Below the pieces are notes generated by a model. It ran no database searches, was not told the DNA's origin, and was given only the letters and a program-made list of their open reading frames with translations. Shown in pieces: positions 1 through 10,583 of a stretch of DNA of 64,000 nucleotides. The stretch is from Bacteroidales bacterium (lineage in GTDB: Bacteria; Bacteroidota; Bacteroidia; Bacteroidales; F082): assembly GCA_013141455.1 (NCBI GenBank), contig JABFQW010000092.1, forward strand, positions 35,962-99,961, written 5' to 3'. The number at the start of each line of letters is the position of its first letter. Position 1 is the stretch's first letter. Made by a program: the position numbers and the translations under genes.

Positions 1-1824
1 ATCTATAGTTTTCCAAATTTGGAACTCGTAAAGCAATTGGATTACGGTGGTTTGGATATGCGCTGTGGGAATGTAAATTCAGATTCATTTCGTGAAATAG
101 TTTATTCAGATGGTGATGTAATACGCTTATCTTCTGATACATATGATCCATCAGTTGTTTGGAAATTCTTTTGGCCACAAAACTCACATAATGGTTTTGT
201 CCGATTAAGTGATATTGATTCTGACGGCAAAAGCGAAATCATTCATGCAATCGACTACAGTTTAAGTGTTTATGACGCTGAATTAATGTCGAGGAAGTTT
301 AAAAAGGAGTTTGAAGAGCAAATTGATGCTGTTTACGTAGCAGATACTGACAATGATGGGCAAATTGAAATACTTGTTGCTGAGGATAATGCGAACGATA
401 TTTGGTGTTTTGATAAGATTGGAACAGAAAAATGGCGAATTGGGAGCCTGGGAGATGGGGTCACTGAAATAAATGTTGCTGACACTGATAACGATGGGCA
501 AATTGAATTGTTATGGAGTTCAGGTAGCACCTCCACAGCGATAGATTATATATATATTTATAGTTTACCCGATCTTACCCAGGAATGGATAAGTCAACGC
601 ATTGATCCCCCTTATGTTGCCGTGAAAATAGCTGATACGGATAATGATGGCAGGGATGAGATAGTTACACTTACCAATGAAAACGAAGGGTATCAGGATG
701 GGGGATTTATAACAATCTTTGATGCTGAAACACATGCATTTAAATGGAGAAGTCAACCATCTTTATATCATTTTTATGATCTTGAAATTATGGATATAGA
801 TAAAGACAATCAGTCGGAAATTGTAGTTGTTGGGGAATCAGATCGTGGCTATATACAAATTCTCAATGGTTCAACTTATGAAATTGAAACCGATACTTTT
901 GTAAATAATACGGAAGCATTCACAAGGATAGATATTATCGATATCGATAATAATGGCACTTTTGAATATATATTGGCTGAAGAATCTATTGTTTATGTAC
1001 TAAATTCAGAGTTTCACATTTTATTGAAATCAAATGACTCACATTTCCAGGGGTTTTATGAAGGCGACCTACTCACCGGTAATATTGATGATGATGACAA
1101 TATTGAGATTATCAATCTTTTCTATGGAAACATTAGTTGTTTTGACGGAATTACTTACGAAACATGGTCAGTTCCTGAAAGTAATTGGTCAGCTTGCTGT
1201 TTGTATGATCTTGATAAAGATGGAATTATGGAACTAATAGCCTGTGATTATTATGGTAAAGTCGGGTATATCGATTTACAAACCGGGCAATTGGTTCCTT
1301 TCAATTTCATGATGAAAAATCAAATAAGTAATATCAGTTTGGTTGAAATTCCGGGAAAAGTTTCACCACTTCTCACCATGATATCAGACACAAAGTTATA
1401 CTTCAGCGATATAGAGGGACGAATGTCTGTCCCTCTACCAGGAGATTATCATGCCAGAGGATTTGAACTATCTGATTACAACCATGATAGCATGCCTGAA
1501 ATATTTGTGGTGTCAAAAGCTTCAGTTACAGAATTTCAAAATAGCTGTTATTTGATGGGTGATTCCGAGAGTTTTACTCCAGAAAACCTATGCAATATTT
1601 ATCCAAATCCATCCCATGACAAAATTACAATCGAAATCAAACACTCTATCTCCACAATAGACGCTACTGCCGAAATCTACTCAATGATAGGAATCAAATT
1701 TGCTTCAATTAATCTGGAAATGAATAAAACCCAGTTGGATATCAGCTCACTTAATGCCGGAATATACGTTGTAAGGATCATTTTTGGAAGCAAGCAGTTT
1801 ATTCAGAAAATTATTAAAAAATAA
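1..1824 (+). CDS. FG-GAP/VCBS repeat secreted protein with T9SS sorting domain, 5' end outside window
   Basis: The frame is open from base 1, so the gene begins upstream of the window. By alignment with the next gene about 190 N-terminal residues, including the signal peptide, are missing. What remains is a string of FG-GAP/VCBS-type blade repeats with calcium-loop motifs (DTDNDGQIE twice, DTDNDGRDE, DIDKDNQSE, DIDNNGTFE, DLDKDGIME), which in this family build a beta-propeller on the cell surface. The end carries a T9SS type A sorting domain: a YPNPSHDKITIEI segment, then LDISSLNAGIYVVRI and a basic tail QKIIKK. It is a tandem paralogue of the gene 30 bases downstream; both share a DMRCGNV segment. 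Substrate or partner is unknown; adhesion or polymer binding is inference. Confidence 0.85.
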   Translation: MYSFPNLELVKQLDYGGLDMRCGNVNSDSFREIVYSDGDVIRLSSDTYDPSVVWKFFWPQNSHNGFVRLSDIDSDGKSEIIHAIDYSLSVYDAELMSRKFKKEFEEQIDAVYVADTDNDGQIEILVAEDNANDIWCFDKIGTEKWRIGSLGDGVTEINVADTDNDGQIELLWSSGSTSTAIDYIYIYSLPDLTQEWISQRIDPPYVAVKIADTDNDGRDEIVTLTNENEGYQDGGFITIFDAETHAFKWRSQPSLYHFYDLEIMDIDKDNQSEIVVVGESDRGYIQILNGSTYEIETDTFVNNTEAFTRIDIIDIDNNGTFEYILAEESIVYVLNSEFHILLKSNDSHFQGFYEGDLLTGNIDDDDNIEIINLFYGNISCFDGITYETWSVPESNWSACCLYDLDKDGIMELIACDYYGKVGYIDLQTGQLVPFNFMMKNQISNISLVEIPGKVSPLLTMISDTKLYFSDIEGRMSVPLPGDYHARGFELSDYNHDSMPEIFVVSKASVTEFQNSCYLMGDSESFTPENLCNIYPNPSHDKITIEIKHSISTIDATAEIYSMIGIKFASINLEMNKTQLDISSLNAGIYVVRIIFGSKQFIQKIIKK

Positions 1825-1854
1825 CGTATTGATGCTTAAAATTATTCAGAAAAC

Positions 1855-4212
1855 ATGAAAAGAGTATTATTACTGGTAGTCTTTATGGTCTTATGGGGAC
1901 TTATTTCCTTTACCCGGCTCTGGGCACAGTCCAACGATTGTGAGAATATATGGAGACAAGGAATTATTGGTTCAGATATCGGAGAAAATTCCATGCACTC
2001 TGGCGATTTTGATAATGATGGCAACATGGAAATTATTTGTGCTGCCGGAGGCGTATGGCAATACCATGCATTTTGGTATAAATTGGAATATGTTCCTGAA
2101 ACACAAAATTATCACCAAATATGGGTGAGTAGATATTACGATACTTCAAGTGAAGAAATCACCGTTATTGAAGTGTTTGATGTGGATGGGGATAGCTTGC
2201 CTGATATATTGGTTGGTTTTGATGGTGCTACGATTGATGTTTACAATTCCGCCACCATGAAATTAAAAGACAAAATCAAGTTGCCTGTCACCGATATGGA
2301 TTACCGTATAACCCGTATGTTATTTACAGATGCTGATAATGACGGATCCCAGGAGCTTGTATGCTGTACTAAAAACACCACCTATTTGCTTAACAATATT
2401 GGATTTGGTATTAAACGTAAAATTGCTTTCGGAAGTGACGATATGCGCTGTGGCAATGTGGATGCTGATTCGCTTGTCGAACTGATTTATTCTGATGGAA
2501 GAGTTTTAAGAATTGAACCCGGCGTGCAGGATCCGGTAATGTTATGGCAATTTAATACGCCTTCTTTTTACAACAGAAATTGTGTCCTTCTTCAGGATAT
2601 TGATGATGATGGCAAAGAAGAAATTTTATATTCAAATGGGTCACTGTATATTTACGATGCAGACATTCAATCGCAAAAATTAAAGATCGAATTGGAATCA
2701 GATCAAATACAAGGATTCCATTTGATTGATTTGGCGGAAAACCATGAAAAACGTATTGTGGTTGGAAGCAATTACGATGATGTTTTTTTCTTCGATTTGA
2801 ATGGAGTTCAAACTGGTGAGTTACAAAATATTGCAAATGGGGTATCAGAATTTATAGTAGATGACTTTGATAATGATAGTATTACCGAACTAATGTGGGG
2901 CACTGGAAATCTATCAACTGAAAGTGACTATCTATGCATTTACGATCTTTCTGCCGGAGAATTTGAATGGATTAGTTCTGCTTTTGAATGGCCATTTTCT
3001 GATGTTGAAATCATTGATATTGACAAGGATGGTAAAGTGGAGATAATTACACTGATGGAAGAAGGAGTGCTAACAGCTTTCGATGCTGAAACACACTTGC
3101 GAAAGTGGCAGATAAGCAATATTATTCCGGATCTTTGGGATGGAGCCAGAGATTTTGAAATATCCGATATTGATAATGACAATGTTAACGAAATTATTAT
3201 TGTTTGCGATCAATCTTATGAAGCAAGTATCTGGATTATTGATGGCAATACACTTGAGGTTGAATCCCATCATTTATTCAATGAGGACATTTCCCGATTT
3301 AATGAATTAAAAATTGCTGATTTGGATAATAATGGTACTAAAGAAATTATTGCCGGGAACTTTTATGGTGTTTACATTATCAACCCAATTAATTATTCAA
3401 TACAATGGTACTCTCCAAAGGAGGAAAATGGTAATGATTCTAGCGACTTATTGATTGGGAACATTGATAATGATGCAAATTCTGAAATTATAAAATTGAA
3501 TTTTGGACATATAATTTGTTTTGATGGGATTACTCATGATACTTTGCATGTGGCCGGAAATCGGTTTTCAGCAATATGCTTCTATGATATTGATAAAAAT
3601 GGTACCAATGAAATTATAGCTGGTACCTATGATGGAGATATTGGTTATGTGAATGTTACAAACCATAATATTACATGGTTTCCTGCCAAATTTGATGAAT
3701 CAATTGATGGAATCAGTGTTTTTGATATTCCAGACACTGAAACATCCGGATTTGCAGTAATGAGCAAAGGAAAACTATATTTTAGTGATAAGTTTGGAAA
3801 TAAATTCCCACCCGTAACCCTAAGCAATTATTATACTTATTTCGGTTTGATAAAGCAGTCAGATTATAACAATGATGGTATAAAGGAAATATTTGTCGTA
3901 ACCGAAGAAATGATTTCTGAGTATAATGCAGCCTGTTATACAACAATTGGAGAAACTGAACAAGTCAAAACAGAATCATTCTCTATTTATCCAAATCCGG
4001 CAGAAAACACAATATATCTTGAGCTCAATATAGATGATGCAGGAAGTAACGCTTTCGTTGAAATATTTTCCATTTATGGGACCTGTTTATATACACAAAA
4101 GATTAATAATTTCAAAACATCCATTGATATTAGTTACCTCCCAAAAGGAATTTATTTTATTAGGTTGACAGCCAATGGATTACAATCCACAGCTAAGGTT
4201 ATAAAAAAGTAA
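1855..4212 (+). CDS. FG-GAP/VCBS repeat secreted protein with T9SS sorting domain
   Basis: A 785-residue protein that starts with a clear signal peptide (MKRVLLLVVFMVLW, cleavage near LWAQS). It contains about ten FG-GAP-like repeats, each with a DxDxDGxxE calcium loop (DFDNDGNME, DVDGDSLPD, DADNDGSQE, DIDDDGKEE, DIDKDGKVE, DIDNDNVNE, DLDNNGTKE). The C-terminus is a T9SS sorting domain: FSIYPNPAENTIYLEL, then ISYLPKGIYFIRL, ending KVIKK. It should therefore be exported by Sec and then moved across the outer membrane by T9SS. The gene lies 30 bases after its truncated paralogue, with no visible promoter between, so the two are probably co-transcribed. The AT-rich codon use is shared with the paralogue. 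Ligand unknown. Confidence 0.85.
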   Translation: MKRVLLLVVFMVLWGLISFTRLWAQSNDCENIWRQGIIGSDIGENSMHSGDFDNDGNMEIICAAGGVWQYHAFWYKLEYVPETQNYHQIWVSRYYDTSSEEITVIEVFDVDGDSLPDILVGFDGATIDVYNSATMKLKDKIKLPVTDMDYRITRMLFTDADNDGSQELVCCTKNTTYLLNNIGFGIKRKIAFGSDDMRCGNVDADSLVELIYSDGRVLRIEPGVQDPVMLWQFNTPSFYNRNCVLLQDIDDDGKEEILYSNGSLYIYDADIQSQKLKIELESDQIQGFHLIDLAENHEKRIVVGSNYDDVFFFDLNGVQTGELQNIANGVSEFIVDDFDNDSITELMWGTGNLSTESDYLCIYDLSAGEFEWISSAFEWPFSDVEIIDIDKDGKVEIITLMEEGVLTAFDAETHLRKWQISNIIPDLWDGARDFEISDIDNDNVNEIIIVCDQSYEASIWIIDGNTLEVESHHLFNEDISRFNELKIADLDNNGTKEIIAGNFYGVYIINPINYSIQWYSPKEENGNDSSDLLIGNIDNDANSEIIKLNFGHIICFDGITHDTLHVAGNRFSAICFYDIDKNGTNEIIAGTYDGDIGYVNVTNHNITWFPAKFDESIDGISVFDIPDTETSGFAVMSKGKLYFSDKFGNKFPPVTLSNYYTYFGLIKQSDYNNDGIKEIFVVTEEMISEYNAACYTTIGETEQVKTESFSIYPNPAENTIYLELNIDDAGSNAFVEIFSIYGTCLYTQKINNFKTSIDISYLPKGIYFIRLTANGLQSTAKVIKK

Positions 4213-4383
4213 TTATACTATCACTACTATCTGAAACTTTATTAAATGATAGTGCCTGAGTAACTCAAAATTTTGTAGTTGACTAAAACTCACTTCAATG
4301 ATGAAATTACACAGGCCTAACAAAAACAATAAAAGCCGATACTCCGTCAGGTAAGTGACACGCAAATTACAATCTCACCTTGC

Positions 4384-5424
4384 TTACACTACCTGAATTA
4401 AAACATCAGAAAGGGCTGTCAGATAACCAATTGGCTCAGATTCAATCTCGTAATCTTTTAGTAATTTTTCAACTTCATCAATGGATGTTGCTTCAACAGC
4501 GATGAGTAAACCACCGCTGGTTTGCGGATCACACAAGATGGTTTTATAATTTTCCTCTTTTAACTTTACCTTGTGTTTATAACTTTCCCAATTGCGTAAT
4601 GTGCCGCCGGGAATACAATTTTGAGCAATATATTCTTCCAAACCGGCAAAACAGGGAATCTTATCATAACTGATGATTGCCGTGAGCCTGCTCCCTTCGC
4701 ACATTTCAGACAGATGGCCAATTAAACCAAAACCGGTTACATCAGTCATGGCCGTAATACCCTTAATTTTTGCAAATTCCTGACCGATCACGTTTAATTC
4801 CGACATCGATGCAGTGGCAATATTGGCATGTTCAGGCTTTAGTTTCCCTTGTTTTTGTGCCGTGGTAAAAATGCCAACCCCAAGTGGTTTTGTCAGATAA
4901 AGATGGCAGCCTTCGGTAGCTGTGTCGTTTCGTTTTAATTGCTCAATGGCAACCTGACCCGTAACTGCCAGGCCAAAAATTGGTTCAGGGCTATCGATAC
5001 TGTGACCACCGGCCAGTATGATTCCTGCATCTTTACAGGCTTGCCTTCCGCCATCGACAACCAATTGCGCTATCTCAGGCGAAAGTTTGTTCACCGGCCA
5101 TCCTAAGATGGCAATGGCCAGTAATGGCTTCCCACCCATGGCGTAAACATCGCTTATGGCATTGGTTGCGGCTATGCGTCCAAAAGTAAAAGGATCATCA
5201 ACGATAGGCATAAAAAAATCGGTGGTGCTGATGATGGCCAATCCATTGCCCATATCATACACGGCAGCATCATCAAGACTCGCGTTTCCTACAAGTAGAT
5301 TATGATCGTTAACCGGCTCGATATTACTCTGCAAAATAGTGCTCAAAACTTTTGGTGAAATCTTGCAGCCACAACCGGCGCCATGGCTATATTGGGTCAA
5401 TTTTATTTCGTTCGTGTTGTTCAT
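4384..5424 (-). CDS. selD: selenide, water dikinase
   Basis: Makes selenophosphate from selenide and ATP. The start chosen gives the conserved N-terminus [20 protein letters not shown]; Cys18 and Lys21 correspond to the catalytic Cys17 and Lys20 of E. coli SelD. The catalytic position is cysteine, encoded by a normal codon, not selenocysteine. Glycine-rich ATP-binding segments follow ([63 protein letters not shown]). The start lies 38 bases inside the end of selU, which suggests translational coupling; an upstream ATG at 5448 is possible but would add a non-conserved extension. No selA, selB or tRNA-Sec was seen nearby, and the partner gene points to 2-selenouridine in tRNA as the product use. 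Confidence 0.95.
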   Translation of the reverse strand: MNNTNEIKLTQYSHGAGCGCKISPKVLSTILQSNIEPVNDHNLLVGNASLDDAAVYDMGNGLAIISTTDFFMPIVDDPFTFGRIAATNAISDVYAMGGKPLLAIAILGWPVNKLSPEIAQLVVDGGRQACKDAGIILAGGHSIDSPEPIFGLAVTGQVAIEQLKRNDTATEGCHLYLTKPLGVGIFTTAQKQGKLKPEHANIATASMSELNVIGQEFAKIKGITAMTDVTGFGLIGHLSEMCEGSRLTAIISYDKIPCFAGLEEYIAQNCIPGGTLRNWESYKHKVKLKEENYKTILCDPQTSGGLLIAVEATSIDEVEKLLKDYEIESEPIGYLTALSDVLIQVV

Positions 5425-6433
5425 ATAATTGAATGATTGATTGTGCATTACCGATTGGATCGGTATTTTTTTTGGAAACAATAATAACGTTATCCGGTTC
5501 GCGGAATTGAATCCCTTTCAGATATGTTTTATCGTAATAACTCAGTGCCAGCAAGGCTATCTCGTAATACTTTTTTTCGTGTAAAAACTGAATGGCGTTG
5601 GTTGTGTTTAATCCGCCCAAACGTTTTGATAACCGTCCGATAGCCGATGCCAGCATTAACGTATTCGTATTGGCATATTCGGTAACCAAATGTTTTGCCC
5701 TTTCCTCCCTTGGAATATCGAGAAAATAAACTGTGCCCGAGCGCATCTGATTAAACAGGTTCATGGGAATATTCACACCACCGATATTATGGCTCTCATC
5801 TTCGAGCCATATAGGCCTGGAATAATCCAGTTTTCGCCAGGCATCGAACAGCTTATTTTCGAACTGTTCGACAGTAGGTTGCTTCTCGTTTTCCAGTTCT
5901 CCAAATGTCGATCCTTTGTGCTTTGCCAGTTCTTCAAGGTCGATTGTCTGAAAACCGGCATTTTGCATTTGTTTGAGAATATGGGTTTTCCCACTTCCGG
6001 TATAACCTCCTATTATTCTCAATTGAAACGGGGTATCGAAAGTGTGTATCACATGGTTCCGATAAGCTTTATAACCACCGGTAATTACGAAAACATCGGT
6101 AAAACCGTTGTCGCACAAATGCTTTGCAAACGAACGACTTCGCATACCACCGCGCCAGCAATGGATGGCAACTCTGCCATCAGAAGCCACTTTTTTCGAT
6201 TGATCAATAAAATCATTGAGTTTGGGATTAACATAGTGATATCCCAATTCAATGGCTTTCTCTTTTGATTTCTGCACATAAACCGTTCCCACATGTGCCC
6301 GTTCGGTATCCGTGAAAAGCGGAATGTTCGCTGCACCCGGAATGTGTCCTTTCGCATATTCACCTGGTGACCTCACATCAATCAAAGGCATTTCGGTCGC
6401 CAAAAACTCTGCTATTTCTATTTCCCTGATCAT
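5387..6433 (-). CDS. selU: tRNA 2-selenouridine synthase
   Basis: Also called mnmH or ybbB. Replaces sulfur by selenium in 2-thiouridine at the wobble position of tRNA Lys, Glu and Gln, using selenophosphate from SelD. The N-terminal rhodanese domain (about residues 1-120) has the active-site loop [10 protein letters not shown] with Cys92, the equivalent of E. coli Cys97. A P-loop domain follows with Walker [10 protein letters not shown] at 142-150. The 348-residue length is normal for the family. It is the first gene of a two-gene unit with selD, overlapping it by 38 bases. I see no clean TAnnTTTG box upstream; the nearest match (TATTTTCG) sits only 5 bases before the ATG. Confidence 0.95.
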   Translation of the reverse strand: MIREIEIAEFLATEMPLIDVRSPGEYAKGHIPGAANIPLFTDTERAHVGTVYVQKSKEKAIELGYHYVNPKLNDFIDQSKKVASDGRVAIHCWRGGMRSRSFAKHLCDNGFTDVFVITGGYKAYRNHVIHTFDTPFQLRIIGGYTGSGKTHILKQMQNAGFQTIDLEELAKHKGSTFGELENEKQPTVEQFENKLFDAWRKLDYSRPIWLEDESHNIGGVNIPMNLFNQMRSGTVYFLDIPREERAKHLVTEYANTNTLMLASAIGRLSKRLGGLNTTNAIQFLHEKKYYEIALLALSYYDKTYLKGIQFREPDNVIIVSKKNTDPIGNAQSIIQLYEQHERNKIDPI

Positions 6434-6692
6434 TGAAGCGAAAATATGTCATTTTTTGCTTCATTGAACAAAGCCGGGTTAACACGTCCATGCGTTTCTC
6501 CAAACATTTTGATAAAACAACCGAAGTGGTAGTAATCAGCAACGACCTGTTTGCCTAACGGAAGCTTCACACCTGATGACATTTAATTCCCGATAAGGTT
6601 TAGGAATAGCCTCTGGGGTATCGATAGATCAAAGTGTTAAACAAAGAAAATGTATTAGTCCGGTTGATCTCTGTCAATTCGGCGGATATATT

Positions 6693-6700
6693 TACTTTTG
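6693..6700 (+). promoter_or_regulatory. -7 box of mrdA-rodA promoter
   Basis: TACTTTTG fits the Bacteroidota -7 consensus TAnnTTTG, 21 bases before the chosen mrdA ATG. A good -33 TTG at about 19 bases upstream is not present, so the call rests on the -7 box and position. The 6434-6692 stretch between selU and this box has no gene that I can support. Confidence 0.5.
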
Positions 6701-6721
6701 CATCTGGAAAAGGAAGCCGGA

Positions 6722-8554
6722 ATGAAGAAGAACCTCTACGCTACACGACAAAACATTATTATTTTCATATTCATGGCGGTAGCGGTTTTGTTCGTTGGCA
6801 AACTATTCTATCTTCAGATCATCAACACGTCGTATAAACTGTCGTCGCAGAATAATGTTTTGCGATATATGACGCAGTTTCCGGCCCGTGGAAAGATGTT
6901 CGACCGCAATGGTAAAGTTTTGGTTTACAACGAATCGGCTTATGATATGATGGTGACGCCGAAATTGGTGAAACAGATGGATACGCTTGAGTTTTGCCGG
7001 TTGTTGAAGATTGACCGACATAATTTTTTAGCCAGATTTAAAAAAGCCAGTGCACATTCGCGTCACCGGGCTTCAATTTTTTTAGAACAGGTTTCGAAGG
7101 AAGATTATGCCTACATCGCCGAGAAACTTTATCATTTCCCCGGCTTCTATTTTCAGGCCCGTACACTCCGGAAATACCCCTCGCCAATTGCCGCGCATAT
7201 ATTGGGTGATGTTGGCGAAGTAAACCAAAAAAACATCGATGATAACCATTACTATAAAAGTGGCGATTATATCGGAAAATCGGGCATGGAGCGTCATTAC
7301 GAAGAAGCTGTTCGTGGCAAAAAAGGGTTGAAGATCGTGATGGTTGACGTGTATAACCGCGCCAAAGGCAGTTTCGAAAATGGTCGGTACGATACGCTAC
7401 CTGTAGCGGGTAAAGACCTTGTGCTTGGATTGGATGCCATGTTGCAACAATATGGTGAGGAGCTGATGCGTGGCAAAACCGGCAGCGTGGTCGCCATTGA
7501 CCCAACATCGGGCGAAATACTTGCCCTTGTGACGAGTCCCGGTTACGACCCGAACCTGTTGGTTGGACGGGTTCGCGGAGCCAATTACAACAAACTGCTC
7601 GAACAGCCCGAAAAACCTTTGATAAACAGGGCAATTAGCGGAACTTATCCGCCAGGTTCAACTTTTAAACTTGTAAATGCCTTGGTGGCCTTGCATACCG
7701 GAGCCATCACACCATCCACGCAGTTTAGCTGTCAGGGCAAATCGTCATCACCCATCAAATGTACACATAGTCACCAATCACCCCTGCCACTTGCCCCGGC
7801 TATTGAAAACTCTTGTAATTCCTATTTCTGGAACACCTTCCGTAATATCCTTTACAACCATAAGTATCATGATCTGAAAGATGCTTATGAAGACTGGCAA
7901 AATCTTATGTTCAGTTTCGGATTTGGGAAACCATTCGATACTGATATCCCTTTCGAACTACCTGGAAATGTTCCGACGCGTGCCTATTTCGATAAAGTGT
8001 ATCAGGGAAGCTGGAATGCGATGACTGTTCGCTCACTCGCGATCGGCCAGGGCGAAATATTACTGACACCACTCCAACTCGCAAACGAGGTAGCCATTAT
8101 CGGCAACAAAGGTTTTTATTATCCACCGCATCTGATTCGGAAAATCGGAGATGGCGACAGCATCGATCCGTCATACACAACAAAACGATATACAGGTATT
8201 GATGCCCGGCATTTTGATGTTGTGAAAAACGCCATGCGTGACGTGTTTGAAGGCGCCCACGGAACGGCACGTTACAACAAAATTGAAGGTATTGATGCCG
8301 GTGGAAAAACAGGGACAGTACAGAATCCGCATGGCGAAGATCATTCATTGTTTATTGCTTTTGCGCCTTTCGATAATCCGAAAATAGCGATCTCAGTAGT
8401 CGTTGAAAATGCAGGTTACGGCTCGCAATGGGCTGCCCCGATTGCTACACTCATGATCGAAAAATATCTGACAGGAGATGTTAAGAGGAAAGAGCTTGAG
8501 GAAAAAATACTGACAAAAAACTTTAACGAAGAGGCCAATGCGGAACAACAATAG
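6722..8554 (+). CDS. mrdA: penicillin-binding protein 2 (elongasome transpeptidase)
   Basis: Cross-links peptidoglycan during lateral wall growth, as a complex with RodA. The ATG at 6722 gives MKKNLYATRQN followed by one N-terminal membrane anchor (IIIFIFMAVAVLFVGKLFYL). An earlier in-frame TTG at 6698 overlaps the promoter box and is less likely. The periplasmic part shows the PBP dimerisation region (FPARGKMFDRNG, YIGKSGMERHYE) and the transpeptidase motifs SxxK in GTYPPGSTFK (Ser about 313), SxN in ENSCNSYFW, and KTGT in GGKTGTVQNP. About 610 residues, normal for class B PBP2. Overlaps rodA by 17 bases. The usual mreBCD genes are not upstream here. Confidence 0.95.
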   Translation: MKKNLYATRQNIIIFIFMAVAVLFVGKLFYLQIINTSYKLSSQNNVLRYMTQFPARGKMFDRNGKVLVYNESAYDMMVTPKLVKQMDTLEFCRLLKIDRHNFLARFKKASAHSRHRASIFLEQVSKEDYAYIAEKLYHFPGFYFQARTLRKYPSPIAAHILGDVGEVNQKNIDDNHYYKSGDYIGKSGMERHYEEAVRGKKGLKIVMVDVYNRAKGSFENGRYDTLPVAGKDLVLGLDAMLQQYGEELMRGKTGSVVAIDPTSGEILALVTSPGYDPNLLVGRVRGANYNKLLEQPEKPLINRAISGTYPPGSTFKLVNALVALHTGAITPSTQFSCQGKSSSPIKCTHSHQSPLPLAPAIENSCNSYFWNTFRNILYNHKYHDLKDAYEDWQNLMFSFGFGKPFDTDIPFELPGNVPTRAYFDKVYQGSWNAMTVRSLAIGQGEILLTPLQLANEVAIIGNKGFYYPPHLIRKIGDGDSIDPSYTTKRYTGIDARHFDVVKNAMRDVFEGAHGTARYNKIEGIDAGGKTGTVQNPHGEDHSLFIAFAPFDNPKIAISVVVENAGYGSQWAAPIATLMIEKYLTGDVKRKELEEKILTKNFNEEANAEQQ

Positions 8555-9797
8555 CCTTCTGGCGAATCTCGATTGGGCGACGGTGCTGATCTTTCTCGCG
8601 CTAACTTTCATGGGTTGGGTGAGTATTTATTCGGCCGTTTACGATGAAGAATACAGCAGCATCTTCGATATGTCGCAACGCTATGGCAAACAAATGATCT
8701 GGATTATTTTGGCTATTGTGCTCGGTTTCATTGTGATGCTCACCGATGCCAAATTCTTTTCGGCCTTTGCTTTCCCGATATATTTCTTAATTCTTATTGT
8801 GCTGGTTGGTGTTCTGCTGTTCGGGATCACCATTGCCGGTTCAAAATCGTGGTTTCAGATAGGAGGCTTTGCCCTGCAACCCAGCGAATTTGCAAAATTC
8901 GGTACTGCATTGGCACTGGCCGCTTACCTCGGGAGGTTAAATGCCGATCTGAGCCAATTAAAGACAAAGCTTGTTGCCATCGGGATCATCGTTTTACCGG
9001 CTTTGCTTATTCTGGCACAATATGATACAGGTTCAGCCATTGTTTTCAGCGTTTTCGTTCTTGTTTTGTACCGCGAAGGTATGTCGGGGGCTATCATGGT
9101 TATCGCCCTGATTGCTGCCATACTTTTTATCGCAACCATCTACACCGAACAGATGTATGTGTTGATTGGTTTGTTGGTTTTGTTTGGTGTTTCGCTGATG
9201 TTTATCAAACGACATATCATCAATATCATGAAGTTGATTGGCTTGTTTTTGATCGCGGCTACCTTTGTTTTGAGTGTTGATTATGTTTTTCATCATGTGC
9301 TTGAACCACACCAAACCTCACGTATCAACGTGTTGCTTGGACTTCAGACTGACCTGAAAGGTGCGGGCTATAACGTGAACCAGTCGAAAATCGCTATCGG
9401 TTCAGGTGGTTTTTTTGGTAAAGGTTTCCTGAATGGTACACAGACAAAATATAATTTCGTACCTGAACAAAGCACCGATTTTATATTTTGTACAGTCGGC
9501 GAAGAATATGGCTTTGCCGGTTCGTTGATCGTGATAGGGCTTTATCTTACCCTGCTCATTCGAATCGTTACCATGGCCGAGCGACAACGAAGCGTTTTCA
9601 GCCGGGTTTATGGCTATGGTGTGGCTTCCATCCTGTTTTTTCACTTCGCCATCAATATCGGGATGACCATCGGCCTCGTTCCTGTCATTGGAATACCTTT
9701 ACCTTTTTTCAGTTATGGTGGTTCCAGTCTGTGGGCATTCACCATTATGCTTTTCGTTTTTCTGCGTCTCGATGCTTACAGGTTGAATACCTTATAA
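8538..9797 (+). CDS. rodA: rod-shape SEDS peptidoglycan glycosyltransferase RodA
   Basis: Polymerises glycan strands from lipid II together with PBP2. The 419-residue protein has about ten hydrophobic segments and the SEDS family landmarks: SWFQIGGFALQPSEFAK in the middle, ILAQYDTGSAIVF, the loop with GYNVNQSKIAIGSGGFFGKGFLNGTQ (split over two segments here), FVPEQSTDFIF, and near the end GIPLPFFSYGGSSL. The ATG lies within the last codons of mrdA, so the two are translationally coupled, the standard mrdA-rodA order. The first about 40 residues are cytoplasmic. No oddities seen. Confidence 0.95.
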   Translation: MRNNNSLLANLDWATVLIFLALTFMGWVSIYSAVYDEEYSSIFDMSQRYGKQMIWIILAIVLGFIVMLTDAKFFSAFAFPIYFLILIVLVGVLLFGITIAGSKSWFQIGGFALQPSEFAKFGTALALAAYLGRLNADLSQLKTKLVAIGIIVLPALLILAQYDTGSAIVFSVFVLVLYREGMSGAIMVIALIAAILFIATIYTEQMYVLIGLLVLFGVSLMFIKRHIINIMKLIGLFLIAATFVLSVDYVFHHVLEPHQTSRINVLLGLQTDLKGAGYNVNQSKIAIGSGGFFGKGFLNGTQTKYNFVPEQSTDFIFCTVGEEYGFAGSLIVIGLYLTLLIRIVTMAERQRSVFSRVYGYGVASILFFHFAINIGMTIGLVPVIGIPLPFFSYGGSSLWAFTIMLFVFLRLDAYRLNTL

Positions 9798-10005
9798 AAA
9801 AATGACCCTTCATTTCTGGCAGACCTTTCATTTTTGGTTTGATTTGGATTCGTTATCTGCTGACAAAAGGCTTTTCGTGGCGCCGGGATGCAACAGATTT
9901 GAGATTCAGGGAAGTAGATATTTGTTCCAATTATACAATACTTTTTCACTGTCTTTTTCAAACAAATAATATTAGCTATATTGCACCATCAAAACACCTG
10001 AAACT

Positions 10006-10431
10006 ATGGGACTCGTAAAAGAATTCAAAACATTTGCCATGCGCGGCAACGTGCTCGACATGGCTGTTGGTATCATTATCGGCGGTGCATTCGGTAAAAT
10101 TGTTTCATCTTTTGTTACCGATGTCATCATGCCACCAGTTGGTATTTTAGTTGGTGGAGCCGATTTCTCTGACCTGAAACTTGTTCTGAAGGAGCCAGTA
10201 TTAGGAGAGGCGGGAAAAATTATAACTACCGGTGTTACATTGAATTACGGTATGTTTATCAATTCGGTGATCGACTTCATTATCATTGCTTTTGCCATTT
10301 TCATGATGATCAAGGCAATAAACCGGCTACAACGCAAAGAGCTGGAAAAAGCGCCTGAACCGGTGGCACCTCAGGAACCATCTAACGAAGAAAAATTATT
10401 GACCGAAATCAGGGATTTGCTTAAGAAGTAA
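10006..10431 (+). CDS. mscL: large-conductance mechanosensitive channel
   Basis: Pressure-relief channel of the inner membrane that opens on hypo-osmotic shock. The 141-residue protein begins [26 protein letters not shown], the typical amphipathic N-terminal helix followed by TM1 ([18 protein letters not shown]). A periplasmic loop follows, then TM2 ([21 protein letters not shown]) and a charged cytoplasmic helix ending [14 protein letters not shown]. All parts and the length match MscL. It stands alone, 208 bases after rodA, in its own transcription unit; upstream TATATTGC is only a weak match to a -7 box. Confidence 0.95.
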   Translation: MGLVKEFKTFAMRGNVLDMAVGIIIGGAFGKIVSSFVTDVIMPPVGILVGGADFSDLKLVLKEPVLGEAGKIITTGVTLNYGMFINSVIDFIIIAFAIFMMIKAINRLQRKELEKAPEPVAPQEPSNEEKLLTEIRDLLKK

Positions 10432-10471
10432 GGGATTGAGAAGCACAAAGTCTTGAATAAATAATAGAGAT

Positions 10472-10494
10472 GTAGGTCATTAAAAATGGCCTGC
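10472..10494 (+). terminator. possible terminator after mscL
   Basis: GTAGGTCAT, loop TAAAA, ATGGCCTGC form a stem with one G-T pair and one imperfect end, followed by CTTATATTATTT. It lies 40 bases after the mscL stop. The stem is modest, so the call is tentative. The next 90 bases are low-complexity repeats of the CTTCGGTCTTC type. Confidence 0.4.
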
Positions 10495-10583
10495 CTTATA
10501 TTATTTATGTGGATTAAAACTTCATTTATTCGACATTATGCTTCCGCCTTCGGTCTTCCGACTTCTGACTTCGGTCTTCTCTT

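Noticed and set aside
4217..4253. ACTATCA/TGATAGT inverted repeat after the second FG-GAP gene as a terminator
   Set aside because: 7-bp AT-rich stem with a 23-base loop and no T-tract; too weak to call.
4384..5424. SelD as a selenoprotein
   Set aside because: The catalytic position is an ordinary Cys codon; no in-frame TGA and no SECIS-like need.
5690..6268. 192-codon frame on the plus strand
   Set aside because: Antisense to selU, whose rhodanese and P-loop motifs are clear; no domain or promoter of its own.
7038..7634. 198-codon frame on the minus strand
   Set aside because: Antisense to mrdA; sequence rich in Arg, Cys and His as expected for a shadow frame.
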